A stretch of DNA of 49,411 nt, taken from positions 1-49,411 of the IMG/VR virus record IMGVR_UViG_3300032242_002878, one strand, 5' to 3'. Shown in pieces: positions 8,210 to 16,032 of the stretch; position 1 is the stretch's first letter, and the number at the start of each line of letters is the position of its first letter. Under the pieces are notes generated by a model. It saw only the letters and a list, made by a program, of their open reading frames with translations, ran no database searches and was not told the DNA's origin. Origin of the DNA: a virus. A program made the translations under genes and the position numbers.

Positions 8210-9640
8210 TTACATTAGGTTATTTACGATCATACGGCGATAGTAACGGTTAGTATTGATAGCAAGTTCACCAGCGCCTCTTAGTGGCTGATAAGAAGGA
8301 TTCATTTCAGCGAATGGATTGGCTACCATGCCGTAACGAGTCTTAAAGCCGATCTTTGGCTGGAAGGACTGCTGATCAACTGCACGAACCATCTGAAGTG
8401 GTACGTATGGGCAATAGAACAAGCCAGCGTCGAATGCTGAAGAACCCTTATAACCAACAGTTAGGTAGTTGCCACCGATTGCGTATGGATCGATGTAAAC
8501 CTTTAGACGACCATTAAGAACACCAGCGAAAGTGTTACCAGTGTCATCTACCTGAAGATTGTTTGAGTTAAGAGCTGGAGTATAATCAAGAACACCTGCC
8601 ATCTGAAGTGCAGAAGCAACGTCAGAAGAACAAATTACTAGATTACCCTTACCACGACGAGTCTGACGGGCAATTGCGTTAGCTTCTCTTTCAAGCTGGA
8701 ACATAAGACCCTTGAACTTTTCAACTGACCAACGACCGTTTGAGTCGGTGTCAAGGTCGAAGATACCAGCAGTAGTGGTATTGTCCTGAGCGCCAGGAAC
8801 AGCAGTGATGTTGATAGTACGAACTACTTCACGATTAATTTCTGCAAGAATTTCAGCAGAAAGAATGTTAGCAAGTTCTGTTTCAGCATCAAGACCATGG
8901 ATTGCCTTTAGATCCTGGGCAAGTTCCATAGTGTATTCTGCCTTTAGAGCACGTGACTTAGCAGTAACAGTTACCTTTTCGATTGAGAAGGCCATCTGGT
9001 TGAAGTCATTAGCGCCAGAAGTATTGGAGCCAAGAATTTCAGCCTGAGCTGTTGTCATACCAGTACCAGTGTTATAGGTATTAGTAGCAGTAAGGTTTGT
9101 AGTATTTGAGTTGCCTGGGAAAGTACCCTTGTTAGCAGTGAATGCTACGTTGGCATCTGAAATAGTCTGAAGTGAAGAGAACGCTGTATTAACTTCCTGA
9201 TAGAAAGTTTCGTTAGTTACAGCAGCACCCTGAGCACCACCAGCGCCATTTGACTGAAGACCCTGGTTAGCGTACATTGAACGCATTGCGAAAATAAGTC
9301 CAGTAGGACCAGTCATTGGCTGAACGCCGCAGATATCATAAGCAATAAGGTTAGGCATTGCACGACGTACAAGAGAAATCAATACTGGATCGAAAGTATC
9401 AATACCGCCTGAACCAGCAGTTGAGCTTGAAGAGCCCATTGCGTTAACTGCACCAGGAGCAATACCTGCTTCTGTTAGAGTCTGGTATGAACCATGAGCA
9501 GATGCTTCACGGAGAGCGTTCTCTGTGTTTTCAAGCATTACTGCAGTTACTGAGCGACGGTGTTGATCCTTAATTGCTCCAAGAGCGTCATGATCGAGCA
9601 CAGGTGCCCACTTATTTTGAATTGCCTCAGCTAGATACAT
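8210..9640 (-). CDS. 23: gp23 major capsid protein
   Basis: This is the major head subunit, 476 aa against 521 in T4. Recognisable family stretches include LIAYDICGVQPMTGPTGLIF and FAMRSMY in the first third, and the conserved central region on A-domain folding (RQTRRGKGNLVICSSDVA). The N-terminal propeptide ends in LTEAG: a gp21 protease site of the (I/L)xE type would cut after Glu57, comparable to Glu65 in T4 gp23. The gene has its own TATAAATA promoter 34 bases upstream and a UUCG-loop terminator after the stop, consistent with a very abundant monocistronic late transcript. The ATG at 9638-9640 has a GGGAGAC ribosome binding site. Confidence 0.97.
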   Translation of the reverse strand: MYLAEAIQNKWAPVLDHDALGAIKDQHRRSVTAVMLENTENALREASAHGSYQTLTEAGIAPGAVNAMGSSSSTAGSGGIDTFDPVLISLVRRAMPNLIAYDICGVQPMTGPTGLIFAMRSMYANQGLQSNGAGGAQGAAVTNETFYQEVNTAFSSLQTISDANVAFTANKGTFPGNSNTTNLTATNTYNTGTGMTTAQAEILGSNTSGANDFNQMAFSIEKVTVTAKSRALKAEYTMELAQDLKAIHGLDAETELANILSAEILAEINREVVRTINITAVPGAQDNTTTAGIFDLDTDSNGRWSVEKFKGLMFQLEREANAIARQTRRGKGNLVICSSDVASALQMAGVLDYTPALNSNNLQVDDTGNTFAGVLNGRLKVYIDPYAIGGNYLTVGYKGSSAFDAGLFYCPYVPLQMVRAVDQQSFQPKIGFKTRYGMVANPFAEMNPSYQPLRGAGELAINTNRYYRRMIVNNLM

Positions 9641-9673
9641 TTTTGTCTCCCTTTCTAAAGGTGTTGTATTTTA

Positions 9674-9681
9674 TATTTATA
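9674..9681 (-). promoter_or_regulatory. Late promoter TATAAATA for gp23
   Basis: A perfect T4 late promoter, TATAAATA on the minus strand, lies 34 bases before the gp23 ATG, within the short gap after gp22. It is followed by a GGGAGACAA ribosome binding region. Confidence 0.85.
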
Positions 9682-9685
9682 AAAG

Positions 9686-10987
9686 TTATTTCTTTACGTT
9701 TTTAGTAATTGCTTGTACGTAACGATTAACGACTGGATCAATAGAAACTGTATTCATTGAAGATGTTTCGCCTTCAAAAGTTTCTTCTTCAATATTAGTA
9801 GAAACTACTGACTTCTTAGCAGCGAAATAACTTTCTTTAACAAAAGCTAGCTTCTTACCATAAGTTTCCAAATCGCCATCAAAGTCAATGCCTTCTGCAA
9901 GAGCCTTGAACTTCTCTACTTGTGATAGAGCAAGGTCATCACATAGGCTTTCAAGGATACCATCCTTTTCACTTTCTGTCATAGTTTTCTTTAGCTCTAC
10001 GTTTTCATTGATAGAATCATTAAGAGCTGCTTCAAGTGTTTCTACCTTTTCAGCAAGAGCTTCGATTACACTAACCTTTTCCTGTGGAACGTCAATATAA
10101 TGTTCAGCGAATAGACCCTTCATGCCATCAATAAATTCTTCCATTAATTCGTTACGAAGTGTTGATTCGATAGCAACTTCATTATCTTCCATCCACTGCT
10201 CAGTTACATATTCAAGATATGAATCAAGCTTAGATGTAAGTTCTTCTGTAATATTTTCTACAGATTCAGCGAAAGCTGCTTCGTACTCTTCTTCAAGACG
10301 AGCAATTTCAACCATTGCACGTGCATTTACTGCTGCTTCAAAAAGTGTTGCAGCGTTTGATTTAAATTCTTCTGAAAGATCAGAATTAGCAAACATTTCT
10401 TCAACATCTTCCTTAACAGAAAGCTTTGGCATTGGATCATTTGCAGATGCACCCTGATGACCAACAGCGTTAGATGGCTTCATTTGAATTGACTTTTCAT
10501 TTGAAGCTTTGTGATTACCAACACCCCAATCCTTACCTGGACCATAAAGAGACATAGTGCTATCAAACCACTTAACAAGATCTTCCTTACCCATAGCGTG
10601 CATAGCACCAATCATATGAGCAATCATGCCAATCTTAGACTTAGGATCGTCAACTGAATGAGAAGCTGGCTTTAGAGAAGCCATAGCAGTAGTATCTTCT
10701 TTCATAGCTTTCTTCTTGCCATCTTCTTCTTCATCATCCTCTTCGTCGTCTTCTTCTTTTTTCTTTGATTCTTTTACATGCTTGCGCTTGTACTTTCCAC
10801 CAGATTCTTCTTCGTCATCTTCTTCATCGTCTTCTTCATCGTCTTCTTCTTTAGAAGACTTCTTTTCGATAACGAACTCTTCGTCCATTTCGTCTTCTTC
10901 GTCGTCTTCTTCTTTTTTCTTCTTCTTAGCTTCGTTCATAGCAACCTGATTTAGAAGGTCTTTCATTTGAAAACTTTTAATTGACAT
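9686..10987 (-). CDS. 22: gp22 prohead core scaffolding protein, with acidic N-terminal region
   Basis: gp22 is the main internal scaffold of the T4-type prohead and is degraded by gp21 during maturation. The 433-aa product has the expected layout: after residue 200 it is a long acidic, helical coiled-coil region (for example MVEIARLEEEYEAAFAES) ending in a conserved tail near AITKNVKK. The N-terminus begins MSIKSFQMKDLLNQVAMNEA and is followed by about 75 residues of alternating Lys and Glu/Asp runs, which makes this protein longer than T4 gp22 (269 aa). Position between gp21 and gp23 and a late promoter motif upstream support the call. The acidic tract may fold in functions carried by separate acidic core proteins elsewhere. 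Confidence 0.88.
   Translation of the reverse strand: MSIKSFQMKDLLNQVAMNEAKKKKKEEDDEEDEMDEEFVIEKKSSKEEDDEEDDEEDDEEESGGKYKRKHVKESKKKEEDDEEDDEEEDGKKKAMKEDTTAMASLKPASHSVDDPKSKIGMIAHMIGAMHAMGKEDLVKWFDSTMSLYGPGKDWGVGNHKASNEKSIQMKPSNAVGHQGASANDPMPKLSVKEDVEEMFANSDLSEEFKSNAATLFEAAVNARAMVEIARLEEEYEAAFAESVENITEELTSKLDSYLEYVTEQWMEDNEVAIESTLRNELMEEFIDGMKGLFAEHYIDVPQEKVSVIEALAEKVETLEAALNDSINENVELKKTMTESEKDGILESLCDDLALSQVEKFKALAEGIDFDGDLETYGKKLAFVKESYFAAKKSVVSTNIEEETFEGETSSMNTVSIDPVVNRYVQAITKNVKK
10700..10950 (-). repeat. Low-complexity GAA/GAT/GAC codon tract in gp22
   Basis: On the plus strand the region is a run of CTT/ATC/GTC triplets, encoding Glu/Asp blocks separated by Lys-rich blocks (about residues 16-95 of gp22). 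Triplet slippage could change its length between relatives. On the plus strand it gives a meaningless poly-Ser frame. Confidence 0.8.
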
Positions 10988-11015
10988 CGTAAGGTCTCCC
11001 TGTGGAATTTAGAAT

Positions 11016-11030
11016 TATTTATTATTTATT
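11016..11030 (-). promoter_or_regulatory. Late promoter motif(s) AATAAATA upstream of gp22
   Basis: Two overlapping AATAAATA motifs on the minus strand (11023-11016 and 11030-11023) lie across the gp21 stop codon, 29 and 36 bases before the gp22 ATG. A GGGAGACCT ribosome binding site follows. The same motif form occurs upstream of gp19. Confidence 0.6.
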
Positions 11031-11699
11031 GATTTTAAAAGCTAAAGAGCTAATATAGTTTTCGAAAATGGCAAGTTTCTGCTCTTCAATTTCTCTTATA
11101 GACATAGTATGTATTTTTTTCTTGATAACCTCAAGTTTTTCTTCGCGCCAAGTATCTTTAACTGAGTCATAAACCCAGTCTACGTTTTCCATAATACCTT
11201 TAACAAATGCATCGGGAGCTGATGGGTCAGCAACAATATCAGCTGCTGTAGCAAGACGAAGATCAGGTTGGACCATCATAGCACCAGTTTTTTGATCTGG
11301 TTGTAAAGATCCTAAAGCACGCGAAGAAACACCAAGATTAGCACCAGATTCTAAAAGACCTCTAGCAATGTTACCCATTGGTGTATTAGTAAGTTTAGCT
11401 TTACCAATGAAATTACTACCACTACGTTTTAATTCTGTGATAATATGTGATACTCTATCAAGATTAATAGCTGGACCTTCTGGATGTCCTAGTTCTCCAT
11501 AAGCTCTATTACTCTTAATAACTTCAGTTACATAACGATTTACTTCTGGCTCTAAAACAGTCATTTCATAAATGCGACCGTTTCTATTTTTTCTATCAGC
11601 CTGTAGAAAAATTCCTTGAATATAATGCTGCTTTTCGCCAGACTCTTTGGCTTCAGTAATATATTCAACACTTTCTACTAATTCGGTAATGAGTTTCAT
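11022..11699 (-). CDS. 21: gp21 prohead core protease
   Basis: gp21 is the serine protease of herpesvirus-assemblin type that cleaves gp23, gp22 and other core proteins at (I/L)xE sites. The 225-aa product, against 212 in T4, shows the core of the family: GIFLQADRKNRNGRIY (30-44), the putative catalytic His in AYGELGHPEG (H72), and the putative catalytic Ser in NLGVSSRALG (S125/S126). An autocleavage-like C-terminal extension with Lys/Glu residues follows. The start is the ATG at 11697-11699 with an AGGTGA ribosome binding site. It lies between the small gene at 11709 and gp22. Confidence 0.95.
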   Translation of the reverse strand: MKLITELVESVEYITEAKESGEKQHYIQGIFLQADRKNRNGRIYEMTVLEPEVNRYVTEVIKSNRAYGELGHPEGPAINLDRVSHIITELKRSGSNFIGKAKLTNTPMGNIARGLLESGANLGVSSRALGSLQPDQKTGAMMVQPDLRLATAADIVADPSAPDAFVKGIMENVDWVYDSVKDTWREEKLEVIKKKIHTMSIREIEEQKLAIFENYISSLAFKINK

Positions 11700-11708
11700 T
11701 TTATCACC

Positions 11709-11987
11709 TTAATTCTTGTAAGCAACAGGAACAACTACTAATGTAGCTACCGTATTATTTGAAGTTAATATATCTGTTGCGCCTTTTTCGAAAATTAAAG
11801 TTTCACCACCAATAACAGAAGCCGTCCATTTAGTAGTAGTATTTGTAGAATCTTTACAAGTAATAAGAGCTAATGTTGTAACTGCAGAAGCATGTGATAT
11901 TTTTACTAATGTACTATTGCTGTAAGAACTGAAAGTTGTTGTATTACAAACAGATTCTGTTCCGAGTGGTTTAATAATCGCGCTCAT
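11709..11987 (-). CDS. Small Thr/Val-rich probable virion protein (92 aa)
   Basis: The product is not recognised. It has 92 residues, is rich in Thr, Ser, Val and Ala, is predicted to be mostly beta strand, and has few charged residues and no membrane segment. The start overlaps the stop of the 465-aa gene by 4 bases, and it precedes the prohead protease. Both composition and position suggest a head-associated structural or decoration protein rather than an enzyme, but that is inference. Composition resembles that of the 110-aa protein in the fibre region (31361-31693), though I see no clear shared motif. Confidence 0.75.
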   Translation of the reverse strand: MSAIIKPLGTESVCNTTTFSSYSNSTLVKISHASAVTTLALITCKDSTNTTTKWTASVIGGETLIFEKGATDILTSNNTVATLVVVPVAYKN

Positions 11988-13381
11988 ACGATTCTTCCTC
12001 TATCTGGGTCGCCCGCTGGATTCACTAATGTGTTACCAGGACTGGCGGCGGGTGTAATTTGCATTTGAGAATCAGCTTGTTCATCTTCTTCTTGATGGTT
12101 ACCATAAACCATATAATCGTGTACATCATTAATCATTGATTTTGCCTGAGCAATTTTAGCCTGACACCATGGTTCAACATGCATTGATGATGGCATTTGC
12201 ATTACAAGATGCATTGCCTTATTAGCAAGAGCTTTTAGTTCTGCTTTTACCATTTCAACTGCTTCATCAGAATGACTATCGCCTTGAAGTAATGGAACAG
12301 CAAGATCTTCGTTCGTTTTTTTATTTTTATTATCAAGCATACCACGCTTATTAGCTGTAGCCCAAGCGATAGATTCTGCCTTCTTATCAGACTTACCAGC
12401 AGCCTTTTCGCTTGACTTAACATGAGCTACCATACGGTCGACATTAGCGCCTTCATTAGTAAGCTTATCAGCAGCTTTATCAATACCCTTACGACGATTC
12501 ATTATCTTACCAGTATTGCTTTTATCGCCTTTACCAAGATTATATTGACGAGTTGCTAAATCTCTTGAAGCGCCCTGGATATATCCACCAAGTGTTTTCT
12601 TTGAAATTTCATCAAGAGCTTCTTCTTTAACAGTTCCTTTATACTTTGTATCATGCACTTTATGGCCAGCTTTGTGATGCATCATTTGAATATTGAATAC
12701 TGCATCATGCTTGTCTTTAGCTTTAATTTCATGCTTTACTACTTCTTTAGAACCACCATTTTTAGAAATTGTAGCATGAACTTTATGGAATGGAGCTTCG
12801 AAATTAGAAGTAGCTCCCATTACAGCACCTTTTTTACCAGGCATTGTTTTTACTCTATTCATATGCTGCTTTTGTTTAATTGATGCTTCGTCAATAATTT
12901 CTTCTTTAACAGCTTTTTCTTTCTTTTCCTGCGCCATACCCTTATCGCGAAACTTATTAGCTTGCGCTGCACGCTTTTTAAAGATAGGTCCAGAACGACC
13001 CTGAACATCGGTCATTGCTACTTTAGCTGCTTTATGAGCTGCTCTATGTAAAAGATCAGTAGATAATTCTTTAATATTTCTTACTGTACTGCAATCAGCC
13101 ATTTCGTGAATGGGACATTTCGTTCCAGCTGGTGTATGATTACAAGAAACGTCCTCAGCTTTTTTTGACTCATAAACACCATCAGACTGTTTCTTATAAG
13201 CAGCTTCGCTTTTACCACCAGAAAATTGATATTCTGGAGCAGGAGTATGATCATGAACTTCAATTTCATGTTTCTTGACAAACTTCTGTTCGTCACCAGC
13301 CTTTGGCTTGTAAACACCAAGATCGTTTGTCTTTTTGGTAGTAGTGTTTTTACCTAAAACGTCTTTAAGATATTTTGCCAT
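11984..13381 (-). CDS. Lys/His-rich probable internal head protein at the gp68 position (465 aa)
   Basis: This gene takes the place of the prohead core protein gp68 between gp67 and gp21, but the product is much larger (465 aa against 141 in T4). It is strongly basic and helical, rich in Lys, Ala and His, and has no membrane segment. A Cys/His cluster, CNHTPAGTKCPIHEMADC, near residues 80-97 could bind zinc. Two acidic linkers of the form KEEIIDEAS and KEEALDEIS separate basic blocks and could be processed. A segment resembling SIAWATANKRG lies near residue 343. DNA-binding or internal core function is inference from charge and position. I did not recognise a named family. Confidence 0.7.
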   Translation of the reverse strand: MAKYLKDVLGKNTTTKKTNDLGVYKPKAGDEQKFVKKHEIEVHDHTPAPEYQFSGGKSEAAYKKQSDGVYESKKAEDVSCNHTPAGTKCPIHEMADCSTVRNIKELSTDLLHRAAHKAAKVAMTDVQGRSGPIFKKRAAQANKFRDKGMAQEKKEKAVKEEIIDEASIKQKQHMNRVKTMPGKKGAVMGATSNFEAPFHKVHATISKNGGSKEVVKHEIKAKDKHDAVFNIQMMHHKAGHKVHDTKYKGTVKEEALDEISKKTLGGYIQGASRDLATRQYNLGKGDKSNTGKIMNRRKGIDKAADKLTNEGANVDRMVAHVKSSEKAAGKSDKKAESIAWATANKRGMLDNKNKKTNEDLAVPLLQGDSHSDEAVEMVKAELKALANKAMHLVMQMPSSMHVEPWCQAKIAQAKSMINDVHDYMVYGNHQEEDEQADSQMQITPAASPGNTLVNPAGDPDRGRIV

Positions 13382-13385
13382 TTAA

Positions 13386-13568
13386 TTACCCTTGTTCTTC
13401 TGGCGCACTATTGAACATTGATTGTGCAATTTCTATTTTTTTATTTTCAACAGCAGCCTGAAGTTTTTGAACCATTAATTGATCAAATGTTTGACTAAAA
13501 TCTACTGGTTTTTGTTGAGCGCTGAACATAACTAAATCATTCAAATTATATTTATTATCTTGTTCCAT
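13386..13568 (-). CDS. 67: gp67-like prohead core protein
   Basis: T4 gp67 is a small internal core protein needed for correct head shape. This 60-residue product (starting MEQDNKYN) has a helix, QKLQAAVENKKIEIAQSMFN, like the T4 segment with IKEEKIAIARNFL, and the same place directly after portal gp20. It lacks the long acidic tail of T4 gp67; that acidity may reside in gp22 here. I chose the ATG at 13566-13568, which follows an AGGAGA ribosome binding site at good distance, rather than the TTG codon just before it. Confidence 0.65.
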   Translation of the reverse strand: MEQDNKYNLNDLVMFSAQQKPVDFSQTFDQLMVQKLQAAVENKKIEIAQSMFNSAPEEQG

Positions 13569-13578
13569 CAATTATCTC

Positions 13579-15327
13579 CTATTTATTTTTAGCTAAAATT
13601 AAAGAAGCTGACTTCAATTTAGCTTCATCACTTAATGTTCTATTTTTCTTTTGTTGCAACAAATTATATGTTGATTTTGCTGTTTGCATTTTCTTAACAT
13701 CTTTATCATGTTCAGGATCAACAGCTACATCATCATCCCCTGCAGCTGCAGTTTGATCTATACCTTGATCCATTTGCTGCTGCTGTATATCCATTTGTTG
13801 TTCACCCATTTCATTCTGCTGAATCATTGGATTAATCCAACGTGGGTCATCTGAATTATTTTCTTCTTCGATTTGCTTATCCATCTCTTCAATATCATCA
13901 TCTGACTGCTGAAGAATATTTTTACGAAGCCACTCATGTGAGTAATATCTACCAAGCATATCCTGGAAATTACGTGCAAGATTAATACGGTTGTCAAGAA
14001 TTTCACCATCCTTGAGCTCAGTAAAGTAATTATCCTTAGCAAAGTCAAACTGAATTTCACTTGCGATATTGTTCCAGTCTTCAATAGTCATAATTTGCTT
14101 GAGTACAACCTGCTTTTCTAGCAAATTTAAAAACAACTGAGAGAAACGACCACGAAGGCGATTAATAAAACGACTGAACTTTAATTCGTCACGACTAACT
14201 TCAGTCGCACGACCAAGAGAGAACAACGCATCTGAGTTAAGACGATTGATAGGTACATTAAGAGTTTGAAGCAACTTCTTCTGGAAATAAAGAACGTCGT
14301 CCATTTGACCAAGTGTTTGACCGCCAGGCAAGGTAGTAACCTCCGTACCTTTGCCACCTTCACGACGAGGAAGCCAATAGTCTTCCAACATAGTCATGAA
14401 CTTGCGATCGTCGCGAATAGCACCAGAGTCAGCATCATAAATCAAACGATTTTTATGCTTAACCATGATATCGCGAACATATTGTTCTGCTTTCATCTTA
14501 GGAAGATTACCAACGTCAATATACCAAATACGGCGTTCTGGTGCTCTTGCTAAACGATAGATAACCAATGCGTCTTCAAGAGTACGCAACTGATTCAAAG
14601 CTTTAATAGCCTTATGCATATATGAGAGAACCATAGTTCCCTGAGTGTCTGTCAATCCTGAAGTAACATGAAGAATAGAATCCTTGGCAATACGAAGACC
14701 AGTAGTACTAGGACCAGTAACTTTGTTGCCATAGTTAAATCCTTTATCATTAAAGATAAAATATTCATTTTGAGTTTTTGGAATTATAGACTCACCATGC
14801 TCGCCACCTTTGGCTTTACGCTTGGCAATTTCTCTAATTTTACGGATCTTACGTGGATCAACGTAACGAATTTCTTTAATACCTGCCTTGGTATCTTGAT
14901 CGTCAATAATGACATGGTAATATAAACGACCATCGATATACCAACGACGCATAATTTCATAAGCATGCTTACGGAAATCTAGGATAAGCAAACAATTTTC
15001 AAACTCTTCACGAATTTTTTTCTTGATTGTTTCTGGTACATCATGTAAATTATCTAATTTAATTTCTACTAGATCTTTTTCATCAAGACTAACCATTTCA
15101 TTTACAATTTCGTCAACAGCTGCATCAACTTCTGGTTGAAGAGCCATTTCACGATACTTAGTTACTAATTCGGCTTCTGTTCTTACTGTACCATCAAGAT
15201 CTACATATGTACCAAAACTACCGCCAGCTGCAATGACGACTGCACCGTCTTCTTGCTCTTTTGGAGCGAATGACGGTGCGACATCTAAGTCAACTTTACG
15301 TTTAAATTCGAAACCGAATAATTGCAT
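13579..15327 (-). CDS. 20: gp20 portal protein
   Basis: gp20 forms the dodecameric portal that starts head assembly and through which DNA is packaged. The 582-aa protein (T4: 524) carries typical family stretches: PEVDAAVDEIVNEMV near residue 86, a region with RRWYIDGRLYYHVIID, then YRLARAPERRIWYIDVGNLP and LGRATEVSRDELKFSRFI. The C-terminal part is acidic and Gln/Met-rich (QQQQMDQG), beyond the T4 core. The ATG at 15325-15327 has an AAGGAAA ribosome binding site. No clear late motif is seen just upstream; a terminator hairpin lies between gp19 and this gene. Confidence 0.96.
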   Translation of the reverse strand: MQLFGFEFKRKVDLDVAPSFAPKEQEDGAVVIAAGGSFGTYVDLDGTVRTEAELVTKYREMALQPEVDAAVDEIVNEMVSLDEKDLVEIKLDNLHDVPETIKKKIREEFENCLLILDFRKHAYEIMRRWYIDGRLYYHVIIDDQDTKAGIKEIRYVDPRKIRKIREIAKRKAKGGEHGESIIPKTQNEYFIFNDKGFNYGNKVTGPSTTGLRIAKDSILHVTSGLTDTQGTMVLSYMHKAIKALNQLRTLEDALVIYRLARAPERRIWYIDVGNLPKMKAEQYVRDIMVKHKNRLIYDADSGAIRDDRKFMTMLEDYWLPRREGGKGTEVTTLPGGQTLGQMDDVLYFQKKLLQTLNVPINRLNSDALFSLGRATEVSRDELKFSRFINRLRGRFSQLFLNLLEKQVVLKQIMTIEDWNNIASEIQFDFAKDNYFTELKDGEILDNRINLARNFQDMLGRYYSHEWLRKNILQQSDDDIEEMDKQIEEENNSDDPRWINPMIQQNEMGEQQMDIQQQQMDQGIDQTAAAGDDDVAVDPEHDKDVKKMQTAKSTYNLLQQKKNRTLSDEAKLKSASLILAKNK

Positions 15328-15340
15328 TTCTTTTCCTTCA

Positions 15341-15372
15341 AATAAAAGAGGGATTAAGGTTTTAATCCCTCT
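15341..15372 (-). terminator. Rho-independent terminator between gp19 and gp20
   Basis: On the minus strand an 11-base perfect stem, AGAGGGATTAA / TTAATCCCTCT (15372-15362 with 15357-15347), closes on the loop AACC and is followed by TTTATTT. It lies 29 bases after the gp19 stop and just before the gp20 ribosome binding site. Confidence 0.9.
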
Positions 15373-15400
15373 CTAATAACAAACTTATTTAATATATAGA

Positions 15401-15997
15401 TTAAGTTGAAACAGGGCTAACAGCATCGCTAAGGTATGCGTTAACGTCTTCAACTGTTGGTAGCCAGTAGTCATAAGCAAATCTAACAGTGAATGTTTCG
15501 ATCTGGTTAGTTGTATCCCAATCAAGAGCGATTTCAGATACATCTGTTGGGAATCCGCCGATGATAGTATACTGACGAATTACCGAACCATCCTTAGCGT
15601 ACTGAATAACATCCATATCAACTTTATATGAATTTTCTTCTTCAGCGAACTGAGGATCACGAATGTTTGATTCCATTCTGTTAAGAGCGTTTGACCACTT
15701 TTCGAACATAGAACGAACAAGGAAATCCTCGTCGTTCATTACTGTTACCTGCCAGTCAGCAAAAGTTCTATCGCCCTGAACCTTGATCTTACGACCAAAG
15801 TAACCAACGTCAATAGCCTGAATAGTTGCAGCTGGTAGAGAAGCTCCACGACATGTGAAGCGGAACTTATCTTGAGAGTTTTGATCAACTCCGATGCCTG
15901 GAGGTGGTGTCAAATACACTTCGAAAAGTGTAGGGCGAGCACCACCCATTGTAAGACCTCTAGTCTTGAAAGTACTAATATTAAATCCTGATGCCAT
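15401..15997 (-). CDS. 19: gp19 tail tube protein
   Basis: gp19 stacks as hexamers to form the inner tail tube through which DNA passes. At 198 aa it is near the T4 length (163 aa) with a short insertion. The family pattern is clear: FRFTCRGASLPAATI, YFGRKIKVQGDRTFADW, then VMNDEDFLVRSMFEKW and, near the C-terminus, PTDVSEIALDWDTTNQIETF with a final YDYWLP. It lies directly after the sheath gene gp18, has an AATAAATA motif upstream, and ends at a strong terminator. A paralogue lies at 7550-8071. Confidence 0.95.
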   Translation of the reverse strand: MASGFNISTFKTRGLTMGGARPTLFEVYLTPPPGIGVDQNSQDKFRFTCRGASLPAATIQAIDVGYFGRKIKVQGDRTFADWQVTVMNDEDFLVRSMFEKWSNALNRMESNIRDPQFAEEENSYKVDMDVIQYAKDGSVIRQYTIIGGFPTDVSEIALDWDTTNQIETFTVRFAYDYWLPTVEDVNAYLSDAVSPVST

Positions 15998-16024
15998 CTT
16001 TTTTCTCCTTAATGGATTTTAATG

Positions 16025-16032
16025 TATTTATT
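16025..16032 (-). promoter_or_regulatory. Late promoter motif AATAAATA upstream of gp19
   Basis: AATAAATA on the minus strand overlaps the gp18 stop and lies 28 bases before the gp19 ATG, with an AAGGAGAAAA ribosome binding site between them. Confidence 0.65.

Noticed and set aside
10716-10949. Plus-strand poly-Ser reading frame
   Set aside because: It is the antisense of the Glu/Asp tract of gp22 and has no ribosome binding site or independent codon signal.
13580-13587. AATAAATA before the gp67-like gene
   Set aside because: It lies only 11 bases before the ATG, so the ribosome binding site would fall upstream of the transcript start.
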